This document shows positions 1 through 7,448 of a DNA stretch of 64,000 bases, in pieces. This stretch comes from Bradyrhizobium sp. LTSP885 (GTDB taxonomy: Bacteria > Pseudomonadota > Alphaproteobacteria > Rhizobiales > Xanthobacteraceae). The notes below the pieces were generated by a model. That model searched no databases. It saw only the letters and a program-made list of their open reading frames with translations, and had not been told where the DNA came from. The translations under genes were made by a program, and so were the position numbers. The stretch's first letter is position 1, and each line of letters begins with the position of its first letter. The stretch covers positions 124,001-188,000 of the forward strand of contig NZ_JYMT01000043.1 in NCBI RefSeq assembly GCF_000938305.1, written 5' to 3'.

Positions 1-1
1 G

Positions 2-292
2 CCGGGGCAGGAACGGCTGGCGGGTTCGTCGCCGCTCTACGCGCTGCAGCCCGGCGATCCCCTTGCGAAGGGACGTCTTCCGGCCACGGTCCAGGCGACA
101 AAGTCAGCCTTCAACCGCATCCTTGCAAGACCGACCTCGGCAGCCGATCTCCCGGCGGAATTTTCACGGCGCAGTTGCGCTGCCGTTGGCAATGGCGATG
201 CCTGCGTTTTCGTGCGAAACGGCACCTGCGACGCGGTGGCGGCTGTAGCACCATTCGTCATCAATGACGTGCTCGTGCGGCTCGACTATTAG
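2..292 (+). CDS. C-terminal fragment of an unrecognised protein (5' end outside window)
   Basis: An open frame enters from the left edge and ends at a TAG at 290-292, giving 96 residues. The visible part ends in the residues NDVLVRLDY. It contains three cysteines in a short stretch (RRSCAA, GDACVF, NGTCDA), which could suggest an exported, disulfide-bonded or secreted-type protein, but no family is recognised. The start and most of the protein lie outside the window. The call rests on the frame being open from base 2 and having protein-like composition; it could be a chance frame, though the overlapping frames look less protein-like. Confidence 0.45.
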   Translation, partial: PGQERLAGSSPLYALQPGDPLAKGRLPATVQATKSAFNRILARPTSAADLPAEFSRRSCAAVGNGDACVFVRNGTCDAVAAVAPFVINDVLVRLDY

Positions 293-401
293 CGGCGAGT
301 GACCCGCGACCGCTGTGAATGCACGCTTGATCCTTGGCGCTGGCCCGGGCTATTGTCCGGCACGGTCCTGCTCGGTAAAGCGGACCTAAGCGATTGAGAT
401 C

Positions 402-475
402 GCGGGCGTAGTTCAATGGTAGAACGGCAGCTTCCCAAGCTGCATACGAGGGTTCGATTCCCTTCGCCCGCTCCA
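402..475 (+). tRNA. tRNA-Gly (anticodon CCC), CCA encoded
   Basis: The 74 bases fold as a cloverleaf. The acceptor stem GCGGGCG (402-408) pairs with CGCCCGC (465-471), followed by discriminator T and an encoded CCA at 473-475. The anticodon arm is GCAGC-TTCCCAA-GCTGC, so positions 34-36 read CCC, which decodes glycine GGG. The T arm contains GGTTCGATTCC. The gene stands alone between a plus-strand protein end and a minus-strand oxidoreductase. The reading is direct from sequence; the only uncertainty is whether the gene is expressed. Confidence 0.95.
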
Positions 476-546
476 ATTCTTTCAACAATTTTGCGTCTGA
501 CCGATAGCGGCTCCACGGCACGCTCCAAGCGTTACCGTTTTGATTC

Positions 547-1566
547 TCAGCGCCACCCAAGCGCAGGCGCGATCTGGGTCAGAATAGTCTCGATCACATG
601 CGAATTGTAGGCGACGCCGAGCTGATTGGGGACGGTCAGCAGCAGTGTGTCGGCCTCCGCGATCGCCTCATCGGCCTTGAGTTGTTCGATCAGTGCCTCC
701 GGCTCGGCGGCGTAGCCGCGGCCGAAGATGGCCCGCGTCCGCTCGTCGATGAAGCCGATCTGGTCCTCGTCCTGCCCGTTTCCGAAATAGGCGCGGTCGC
801 GATCGTCGACCAGTGCGAAGATGCTGCGGCTCACGGAGACCCGCGGCTCGCGCACATGACCGGCCTCCTTCCAGGCCGCACGATAGGCGCGGATCTGGGC
901 CGCCTGCTGGACGTGGAAGGCTTCTCCGGTCTCGTCGTTCTTGAGGGTCGAGCTCTGCAGGTTCATGCCAAGTTTGGCCGCCCAGACCGCGGTGGCGTTC
1001 GAGCCGGCGCCCCACCAGATTCGGTCGCGCAGGCCTTCCGAGAGCGGTTCGAGCCGCAGTAGGCCGGGAGGATTTGGGAACATCGGCCGCGGATTCGGCT
1101 GCGCAAAGCCTTGCCCGCGCAGCAGGTCGTAGAATATCTCCGCGTGACGCCGCCCCATGTCGGCGTCGGTCTGGCCTTCAGGCGGCTGATAGCCGAAATA
1201 GCGCCAACCATCGATCACTTGCTCGGGCGAGCCCCGGCTGATGCCGAGCTGCAGGCGTCCGCCGGCGATCAGATCGGCTGAGCTCGCGTCCTCGACCATG
1301 TACATCGGATTCTCGTAGCGCATGTCGATCACGGCGGTGCCGATCTCGATGCGGCTGGTCCTGGCGCCGACCGCCGCCAGCAGCGGGAAGGGCGAAGCCA
1401 GCTGGCGGGCGAAGTGATGGACGCGAAAATAGGCGCCGTCCGCGCCCAATTCCTCGGCGGCGACGGCGAGGTCAATGGATTGCAGGAGCACATCGGCGGC
1501 CGAACGCGCTCCCGATTGCGGCGAGGGCGTCCAGTGCCCGAACGAAAGGAATCCGATTTTCTTCAT
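547..1566 (-). CDS. LLM-class (luciferase-like) flavin-dependent oxidoreductase
   Basis: A 339-residue protein of the bacterial luciferase-like monooxygenase family, which uses reduced flavin (FMNH2 or F420 in family members) to oxidise small molecules. The N-terminus MKKIGFLSFGHW, the segment GADGAYFRVHHFARQ and the later GGRLQLGISRGSPEQVIDGW are typical of the TIM-barrel family. The start at 1566 is preferred over an ATG three codons upstream (1575) because family members begin MKKIGFL; neither has a clear ribosome site. It is divergent from the ene-reductase at 1731, leaving about 160 bases for two promoters. The substrate cannot be read from sequence. Confidence 0.88.
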   Translation of the reverse strand: MKKIGFLSFGHWTPSPQSGARSAADVLLQSIDLAVAAEELGADGAYFRVHHFARQLASPFPLLAAVGARTSRIEIGTAVIDMRYENPMYMVEDASSADLIAGGRLQLGISRGSPEQVIDGWRYFGYQPPEGQTDADMGRRHAEIFYDLLRGQGFAQPNPRPMFPNPPGLLRLEPLSEGLRDRIWWGAGSNATAVWAAKLGMNLQSSTLKNDETGEAFHVQQAAQIRAYRAAWKEAGHVREPRVSVSRSIFALVDDRDRAYFGNGQDEDQIGFIDERTRAIFGRGYAAEPEALIEQLKADEAIAEADTLLLTVPNQLGVAYNSHVIETILTQIAPALGWR

Positions 1567-1730
1567 ACCGGCCATGTAGGCATATTCAGGGTGATTTGCG
1601 AACGGCGAAGTGCGCCATCATGCATCCAGGTCGTATCGCCTGCGTCGTTGCGCGGCTTGCGATGAGGCGGTGGGCCGCCTAGCTTTTGCTCCCCATCATT
1701 CCCCCGCCACCACGCTCCCCGCAGGTCCCG

Positions 1731-2897
1731 ATGTCGCAGCCGCTTTTGTTTCAGCCGATCACGCTTCGCGGTGTGACATCCCGGAATCGCATCCTGATCT
1801 CGCCGATGTGCCAGTATTCGGCGATCGATGGCCTCGCCAATGACTGGCATCTCGTGCATCTCGGCAAATTCGCGCAAGGCGGCGCCGGGCTCGTGATGGT
1901 CGAGGCCGCGGCTGTGACCGCCGAGGGTCGCATCACCCATGGCGATGTCGGAATCTGGAACGACGAGCAGATCGCGCCGCTGGAGCGCATCGCCGCGTTC
2001 CTGAAAGACAATGGCGCCGTGCCGTCGATCCAGCTCGCGCATGCCGGCCGCAAGGCCAGCATGCAGCGGCCCTGGTACGGCAATGCCGTGCTTGACGATT
2101 CCGACCGCGCCCGCGGCGATCTGCCATGGCGGACGGTGGCACCGAGCGCGATCCCGATGGAAGAGGGCTGGCTGACGCCGCACGCGCTCGAAGTGGCCGA
2201 ACTCACAGCGCTGCGGGAGCAATGGCGCCGCGCCACCTTGCGCGCGTTGGAAGCTGGTTTCGAATTCGTCGAGGTGCATTGCGCGCATGGCTATCTGCTG
2301 CACGCATTCCTGTCGCCGCTGTCGAACCGCCGGACCGACGCCTATGGCGGCGACCGCGCCGGGCGCATGCGCTATCCGCTCGAGGTCATCGAAACCGTGC
2401 GTGCCGCCTGGCCCGCGGAGCGGCCGCTGTCGGTGCGGATCTCGTCGGTTGACGGCATCGATGGCGGGTTACAGCTTGAGGACCAGATCGCGTTTGCCTG
2501 CGAGGCCAAGGCGCGCGGCGTCGATCTGATCGATTGCTCCTCCGGCGGCCTGCTTGGCTCTGCGACCGCGGCGCGGATTCCGCGCGGCTATAGTTTCCAG
2601 GTGCCCTATGCTGACGAGATCCGCCGCTCCGCCGATATCGCCACCATCGCGGTCGGCCTGATCCTGCATCCGCAGCAGGCGGAAGACGTCCTGGCGAAGG
2701 GCCATGCCGATCTGGTCGCGATCGGCCGCGAGGCGCTGTTCGATCCGAACTGGCCGCTGCATGCCGAGCTTGCGCTTCGCACCGGAAGCGGCGAAGTATT
2801 CGCGTCCTGGCCGAAGCAATATGGCTGGTGGTTGGAACGGCGCGAACCCGGCCTGCGCAGGCTCGACGGGCCGCCGCTGCCGTTCCGCAAGGTGTGA
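1731..2897 (+). CDS. Old-yellow-enzyme family NADH:flavin oxidoreductase, YqjM type
   Basis: A 388-residue FMN-dependent ene-reductase. It carries the YqjM-class marks: SPMCQYS near residues 25-31, where the Cys modulates flavin potential; HAGRKAS near 104-110; the substrate-binding His pair in HCAHGYLLH; and LSPLSNRRTDAYGG. These enzymes reduce activated C=C bonds using NAD(P)H. The ATG at 1731 was chosen because it starts the conserved MSQPLLFQP segment; an in-frame ATG at 1686 would add a proline-rich stretch without homology. The DapA-fold gene begins 23 bases downstream on the same strand, so the two are probably co-transcribed. Confidence 0.92.
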   Translation: MSQPLLFQPITLRGVTSRNRILISPMCQYSAIDGLANDWHLVHLGKFAQGGAGLVMVEAAAVTAEGRITHGDVGIWNDEQIAPLERIAAFLKDNGAVPSIQLAHAGRKASMQRPWYGNAVLDDSDRARGDLPWRTVAPSAIPMEEGWLTPHALEVAELTALREQWRRATLRALEAGFEFVEVHCAHGYLLHAFLSPLSNRRTDAYGGDRAGRMRYPLEVIETVRAAWPAERPLSVRISSVDGIDGGLQLEDQIAFACEAKARGVDLIDCSSGGLLGSATAARIPRGYSFQVPYADEIRRSADIATIAVGLILHPQQAEDVLAKGHADLVAIGREALFDPNWPLHAELALRTGSGEVFASWPKQYGWWLERREPGLRRLDGPPLPFRKV

Positions 2898-2920
2898 CAG
2901 ATCGCGAGCGAGGTTTTGAC

Positions 2921-3850
2921 ATGACATCCCCGGCACAGCGTCCCTATCGCGGCGTCTTCCCCGTGGCGCCGACCATCTTCGACGCCAACGGCAATCTCGA
3001 CCTCGACGGGCAACGGCGCTGCATCGATTTCATGATCGATGCCGGCTCGCACGGCATCTGCATCCTGGCCAATTTCTCCGAGCAATTCGTGCTGACCGAT
3101 GCCGAGCGCGACACCGTCATGCATGCGGTGCTGGATCATGTCGCGGGCCGTATCCCCGTCATCGTCACGACCACGCATTTCTCCTCTTCGGTGTGCGCCG
3201 CGCGCAGCCGTCAGGCGGAAGCCGCGGGTGCGGCCATGGTGATGGTGATGCCGCCCTATCACGGCGCGACCTTTCGGGTGCCGGAGCCCAGCATCTACGA
3301 ATTCTATCGCGTGGTGTCGGATGCCATCAGCATTCCGATCATGATCCAGGATGCACCGGTCGCGGGCACGCCGCTCTCGGTCGACTTCCTGGCACGGATG
3401 GCGAAGGAGCTCGCCAACATCAGCTACTTCAAGATCGAGGTGCCGATGGCGGCAAACAAGCTGCGCAGCCTGATCGAGAAGGGCGGTAGCTCCATCGAGG
3501 GTCCGTGGGACGGCGAGGAGGCGATCACGCTGATGGCCGATCTCGATGCCGGCGCCACCGGCGCGATGACCGGCGGCGGCTATCCCGACGGCATCCGCCA
3601 GATCATGGATCCATTCCTCGCCGGCCGCCGCGATGAGGCGGTGCGGGCCTATGCGCGCTGGCTGCCGCTGATCAATTACGAGAACCGCCAATGCGGGCTG
3701 CAGGCCTGCAAGGTGTTGATGCGCGAGGGCGGCGTCATCAAGTCGGACATGGTGCGCCATCCGCTGCAGCCGCTGCACCCGGCCACCCGGGCCGGCCTGA
3801 TCGAGATCGCGCGCACGCTCGATCCGGTCGTGCTGCGCTGGGGGCGCTGA
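2921..3850 (+). CDS. DapA/NanA-family (dihydrodipicolinate synthase-like) aldolase or lyase
   Basis: A 309-residue TIM-barrel protein of the DHDPS/N-acetylneuraminate lyase superfamily, whose members form a Schiff base between an active-site lysine and a 2-keto acid. The Schiff-base lysine is Lys171 in SYFKIEVP. The catalytic tyrosine motif YNxP seen in DapA is replaced: the aligned stretch reads MIQDAPVAG, with Gln143 at the tyrosine position. It is therefore unlikely to be the lysine-pathway DapA and is more likely a catabolic lyase or dehydratase of unknown substrate. It follows the ene-reductase by 23 bases. The start at 2921 begins the conserved domain; an open frame runs further upstream inside the preceding gene. 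Confidence 0.85.
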   Translation: MTSPAQRPYRGVFPVAPTIFDANGNLDLDGQRRCIDFMIDAGSHGICILANFSEQFVLTDAERDTVMHAVLDHVAGRIPVIVTTTHFSSSVCAARSRQAEAAGAAMVMVMPPYHGATFRVPEPSIYEFYRVVSDAISIPIMIQDAPVAGTPLSVDFLARMAKELANISYFKIEVPMAANKLRSLIEKGGSSIEGPWDGEEAITLMADLDAGATGAMTGGGYPDGIRQIMDPFLAGRRDEAVRAYARWLPLINYENRQCGLQACKVLMREGGVIKSDMVRHPLQPLHPATRAGLIEIARTLDPVVLRWGR

Positions 3851-3974
3851 CCCGCGCCGCATTCACATAACTGTCAACAACGGAATCTACCGTTCCCGTC
3901 CGGCAAGGGCGGCGGGATCGTGCCCGCACGCCAATTCGGGAAACGGCGCAGCGGATCGCTCAGGCAGACAACGG

Positions 3975-5078
3975 ATGATCGACACCTTCCGGATTGGCTC
4001 CTTTGCGATGCGCTACAGCCATTTCGTTCCGCGGCTCTATAATTATTGCCGTTCGCTCGGCTTCGAGCGCCAGCGCATGATGCCGTCGCGGGCGTTCTGC
4101 TCGGATGAGAGCCAGGGCTATCCGGTCATGCTGCTGGTCCAGCATTTCGGAACGTTTCCGTTCGACCATGGCCGCGTCGGCGGCAAGGTCGCGATCAACC
4201 GCCACGGGCCCTATGCTCATCATGGCGAGGATCTGGTCATCATCCAGGCCAGCCATGTCGGTTACGATCCCGACGATGGCCGGTTCGGCGTCTACCAGCG
4301 CCACCGCACCGAAGGCTGTGGGTTCGGAGATTGCTGCGGAAAGCTTTGCAGCGTTCTGCACTGGTATCAGGACGAATACGCGCACGCCTGCCGGCAGGTG
4401 CAGTGTGGCCGGCTCGGCGGCGAGCCGGTTGTCCAGATCGACAACCAGTATCTGGACGACGGCCGCAGCGAGGGTCTCTTTCTCCGGCTCGACCGCTTGG
4501 TCGAAACGCCGCTTCGGCCGCTCAGCGTGCTCAGCACGTCAAAGGTCTTTCGCGCCAGCGAGGTGCTGCGCGAACGCCTCGGCGAGGGCGGCTTCCCCGA
4601 GAAGCCTGCGCCGATCGGGACGGCGCTGTCCTCCGATCTGTTTCATTTCCGTCGCGTGCCCGCTGAAGGCCCCGAAGGCCATGACATCCTTGAAACGGCG
4701 CTCGGCCCGGTCATGCCTGATCTGGTGACGTCGCCGAATCCGGCGCTGGATGCTGCCCGCTTCGTCACCCAGGCCGAGTTCGATCGCACTTACCGGAGCA
4801 TTTTGCGTGAGCCGGCGTTCCGCACCAAGAACGTCCTGTTCGTTTCCGGAGTGAATATCGACGTGTCGCCGCGCGAGGGATTTCCGTTTCCGTTCACCAA
4901 ATTCGTGCCATGGGCCGCCTATGCCAGCTTGCGCGACGGGCGCTCATTGCTGCTGGAGCAGGAAGAGCTCGTCGAGACATTGCGCCGGATGCCCGGCGAA
5001 AATCCCGACTGCCTCTCTTTCGACGACACGATCGAACGGATGACCGCTGCGCCGGAAATCCTTCTTCCCATCGGCTGA
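3975..5078 (+). CDS. Protein resembling LCIB-type beta-carbonic anhydrases
   Basis: A 367-residue protein. From memory of the limiting-CO2-inducible B (LCIB) family, the order of features matches. They are a Cys-x-Asp (Cys42-Ser-Asp44), a GTFPFDH segment, a run ending QASHVGYDPDDG (His94), and a cysteine-rich CGFGDCCGKL (Cys115/120/121). LCIB enzymes bind zinc with Cys-His-Cys and use an Asp two residues after the first Cys; all are available here. The Arg of the usual Asp-Arg dyad is Ser46 in this protein, so activity is uncertain. No signal peptide or membrane segment is seen. It stands alone, about 120 bases after the lyase gene. The family call is inference by motif order. Confidence 0.55.
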   Translation: MIDTFRIGSFAMRYSHFVPRLYNYCRSLGFERQRMMPSRAFCSDESQGYPVMLLVQHFGTFPFDHGRVGGKVAINRHGPYAHHGEDLVIIQASHVGYDPDDGRFGVYQRHRTEGCGFGDCCGKLCSVLHWYQDEYAHACRQVQCGRLGGEPVVQIDNQYLDDGRSEGLFLRLDRLVETPLRPLSVLSTSKVFRASEVLRERLGEGGFPEKPAPIGTALSSDLFHFRRVPAEGPEGHDILETALGPVMPDLVTSPNPALDAARFVTQAEFDRTYRSILREPAFRTKNVLFVSGVNIDVSPREGFPFPFTKFVPWAAYASLRDGRSLLLEQEELVETLRRMPGENPDCLSFDDTIERMTAAPEILLPIG

Positions 5079-5084
5079 TGCTCC

Positions 5085-5279
5085 ATGACATCTCTTCCCG
5101 CCCTCCGTGAGCAGGCTCTTCCCGAACCGCGTCTTGTGCGTCTGGGATTCGTGGACCGCGGTGTGTGCCTGACCCGCCGCCACTTCATCCTCGGCTGCCT
5201 TGCCCTGGTCGCAAGCAGAGCGGCCAATCTGTTCGACAGGCTCGCGCAGTTGCCCCTGCTTCGAATTCGCTTTCCCTGA
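5085..5279 (+). CDS. Doubtful small ORF, 64 residues
   Basis: An ATG six bases after the preceding stop opens a 64-codon frame ending at TGA 5277-5279. Its middle reads TRRHFILGCLALVASRA, which resembles a twin-arginine signal (RR followed by a hydrophobic stretch), but it lies 30 residues in and there is no mature domain after it. No family is recognised. It could be a remnant or a chance frame in GC-rich DNA. Confidence 0.2.
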   Translation: MTSLPALREQALPEPRLVRLGFVDRGVCLTRRHFILGCLALVASRAANLFDRLAQLPLLRIRFP

Positions 5280-5291
5280 TCGGGGCGCGTC

Positions 5292-5345
5292 AGAGCGTTT
5301 TCGAGCGAAGTGGATCCCGGTTCGCGTAAAGAAAACGCGTCAAAA
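5292..5345 (+). repeat. 54-bp dispersed repeat, copy 1
   Basis: This segment, starting AGAGCGTTTTCGAGCG and ending AAAACGCGTCAAAA, matches the reverse complement of 31323-31376 at 53 of 54 positions (one A/G difference in the middle). It lies between a plus-strand gene end and the 3' end of the DUF445 gene. I recognise similar sequence from Bradyrhizobium intergenic regions, from memory only. Confidence 0.85.
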
Positions 5346-5352
5346 TTTGACG

Positions 5353-6600
5353 CTAGAACCACTGCGATACGGAAAAGATCAGGAGGCCGACGAGGCCGCC
5401 CACGACGGTCCCGTTGATCCGGATGAATTGCAGGTCGCGGCCGACCTGCAATTCGATTCGCATGATCAGCGTCTCGGTGTCCCAGTTCTCGACCACTTTC
5501 CGGATGAAGGCGGCGATCTCCTGCCGTCGCGATGCCACGGCGCGAAGTGCTGCAACACGAAGCCAACGGTTGATCCGGTCGCGCAAGTCGAGGTCGTCGC
5601 CGATCCGCGCGGCGACCGACGTCAAAGCCGTTTCGATCGCCTCGGCCAGGGTTGCCGATGTCACGGCGGAGTTCAGCCGTGTCTCGATCGCGCCCCACAT
5701 CGCGTCGATCTGGCGGATCACGGCGGGATTGTCGAGCAGCCGCTGCTTCAGCTCCTCGCCGCGGGCGAGGAACTCGGGATCGGTCGCAAGCCGGTCGATC
5801 ATGCGCTCGACCTCGGCCTTGAGCTCGATGCGCCACGGATGGTTCGGTTCGCGCATCTCGTCCAGGGTCTGGCTGACGCCATTGATGATCCGGTCGGCGA
5901 CCATGCCGTCGACCCATTTCGGCATGAACCGATAGGAACGCTGCGATATCTTCTTCCGGATCGTGTCCCTGTTGTTGGCGAGCGCCGAACTCGCCGAGAC
6001 GACCAGCCGCTCGATCAGCGCCTGTGCGTCGCCATGTGCCCACAACAGCGACAGCAGGCGCGAGGCGAGCGGCGCTGCCTGGAGCGTGGCGAGCCCCTCC
6101 CGCGTCCGGCGGGTCAGGAAAGCATTGACGTCGTCGGTCGGCGTGGCCTGCAAGGCCTGATGCAGCGTCGACACTGCGCGCTGCGCGGCGCTGTGGGCAT
6201 TCGACGGCCGCTCGATCCATTGCGCGGCCCATCCGGCGATGTCGACGTCCCGGATGCGATCGCCGACCACGCGCGGCGACAGGAAGTTGTTGGCGACGAA
6301 ACGTCCCAGCGCGATCGCGATGCGCTGCTTGCTCTGCGGGACGATCGCGGTGTGCGGAATCGGAATCCCGAGCGGATGACGAAACAGCGCGACGACGGCG
6401 AACCAATCGGCGCAGGCGCCGATCATCCCGGCCTCGGCGAAGGCGCGCGGATAAACCAGCCACGGCCATTGCGCCTGCAGCATCGAGGTCGCCACGAACA
6501 GCAGGAACATGAGCACGAGCAGCGAGGTGGCGAGGGCGCGCATGCGGCGCAGATCACGCAGCCTGGTGTCCTCATGCGGGAGCACGACGTCGCTATTCAC
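5353..6600 (-). CDS. DUF445 family membrane protein
   Basis: A 415-residue protein of the DUF445 family. The N-terminal region has a hydrophobic segment near residues 22-42, then the family signature QWPWLVYPRAFAEAGMIGA followed by CADWFAVVALFRHPLGIPIPHTAI. The middle is helical and charged. The C-terminus (GTVVGGLVGLLIFSVSQWF) is a second membrane segment. The function of the family is not established; it is widespread and often considered envelope-associated. It begins only two bases from the EcsC stop (6603), so it probably belongs to the same minus-strand transcript as EcsC and the ATPase upstream. Confidence 0.85.
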   Translation of the reverse strand: MNSDVVLPHEDTRLRDLRRMRALATSLLVLMFLLFVATSMLQAQWPWLVYPRAFAEAGMIGACADWFAVVALFRHPLGIPIPHTAIVPQSKQRIAIALGRFVANNFLSPRVVGDRIRDVDIAGWAAQWIERPSNAHSAAQRAVSTLHQALQATPTDDVNAFLTRRTREGLATLQAAPLASRLLSLLWAHGDAQALIERLVVSASSALANNRDTIRKKISQRSYRFMPKWVDGMVADRIINGVSQTLDEMREPNHPWRIELKAEVERMIDRLATDPEFLARGEELKQRLLDNPAVIRQIDAMWGAIETRLNSAVTSATLAEAIETALTSVAARIGDDLDLRDRINRWLRVAALRAVASRRQEIAAFIRKVVENWDTETLIMRIELQVGRDLQFIRINGTVVGGLVGLLIFSVSQWF

Positions 6601-6602
6601 TG

Positions 6603-7448
6603 CTATCCGGCGCCTGCTGCGGTCGCGACGCTCCGCGCCGAGAGTCCGGCCGCGATCTCTGCATAGTGATGTCGCACGGTGGCGCTGCCATGGACCCGCT
6701 CCAACCTGCGCAAGGTGAAATGCCCCTTCGCGATTTTCTGGAAGTGATCCATGAAGATGACGTTGACGGTCGCGCCGAACACCGCGCCGATGATCGGCAC
6801 GGCGCCGGCAGCAACCTTGTCCGACACCACCAGGCCGAACCGTGAGACAATCTCACTGACGAGATTGGATATCACGGGCGCGGAGGCATCCACCGCGCCA
6901 CGCTCGAGGATGTAGGCCGCCGCGTCGCTGGTGTATTTGCTGATCAGCGCCCGCGCGGCGTAATAGCCGACATCGACACCCTCGCCGGTTTTCTTTGTGC
7001 CATAGGCGAAGACCTCGAGGCAGGCCAGCCGCGCCTCGAGCTTCGAGAGGTCCTCGCCCTCGTGCTGGGCGATCTCGGCGATCGCACGAAGCATCAGGGT
7101 GGTCGTCAGCGGCAGTTCGACTGCGAGCGCGCCGAAGCCGAACAGGCCGCTCACCCCTCCGGTCACCCCGGCAAGGAACGACGAGAATCCAACAGCGGGC
7201 GAAGGCGGCGGCTTCTCGTTCAGTGTATCGACGGCAACCTCCAGCCCGGTCAGGACCGCCGAACGCACCAGACCGCTGAGCTGGCGGTTGGCGGCCTTCG
7301 GCAGCAGGTTCAGCACGCGATTGACGGGAATACCGGCATAGTCGGCGATCTTCGCCGCCAGATTGGGGCTCTCGAGCGCCTTGACGGCGACTTTCAGCGC
7401 GGCGTGATCGCCTGGAGGGAGAACAAGCTGGGTGACATCCTGGCTCAT
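6603..7448 (-). CDS. EcsC family protein
   Basis: A 281-residue protein beginning MSQDVTQLVLPPGDH. It has the EcsC-family middle with glycine-rich membrane-like helices (SSFLAGVTGGVSGLFGFGA) and a second one near KVAAGAVPIIGAVFGATVN. EcsC in Bacillus is encoded with an ABC exporter, but most family members have no known function. The start is fixed by a 4-base ATGA overlap with the P-type ATPase stop (7445-7448), which indicates translational coupling; a longer upstream frame is a shadow of the ATPase. The context suggests a role with the ATPase and the HMA_2-like protein in envelope or metal homeostasis. Confidence 0.85.
   Translation of the reverse strand: MSQDVTQLVLPPGDHAALKVAVKALESPNLAAKIADYAGIPVNRVLNLLPKAANRQLSGLVRSAVLTGLEVAVDTLNEKPPPSPAVGFSSFLAGVTGGVSGLFGFGALAVELPLTTTLMLRAIAEIAQHEGEDLSKLEARLACLEVFAYGTKKTGEGVDVGYYAARALISKYTSDAAAYILERGAVDASAPVISNLVSEIVSRFGLVVSDKVAAGAVPIIGAVFGATVNVIFMDHFQKIAKGHFTLRRLERVHGSATVRHHYAEIAAGLSARSVATAAGAG

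Noticed and set aside
2606..3862. 418-codon minus frame opposite the DapA-like gene
   Set aside because: His/Arg/Asp-rich antisense product; the plus frame has the Schiff-base lysine and the barrel pattern.
5200..6666. 488-codon plus frame opposite DUF445
   Set aside because: It is an antisense shadow; the minus frame carries the DUF445 signature and is spaced like its neighbours.
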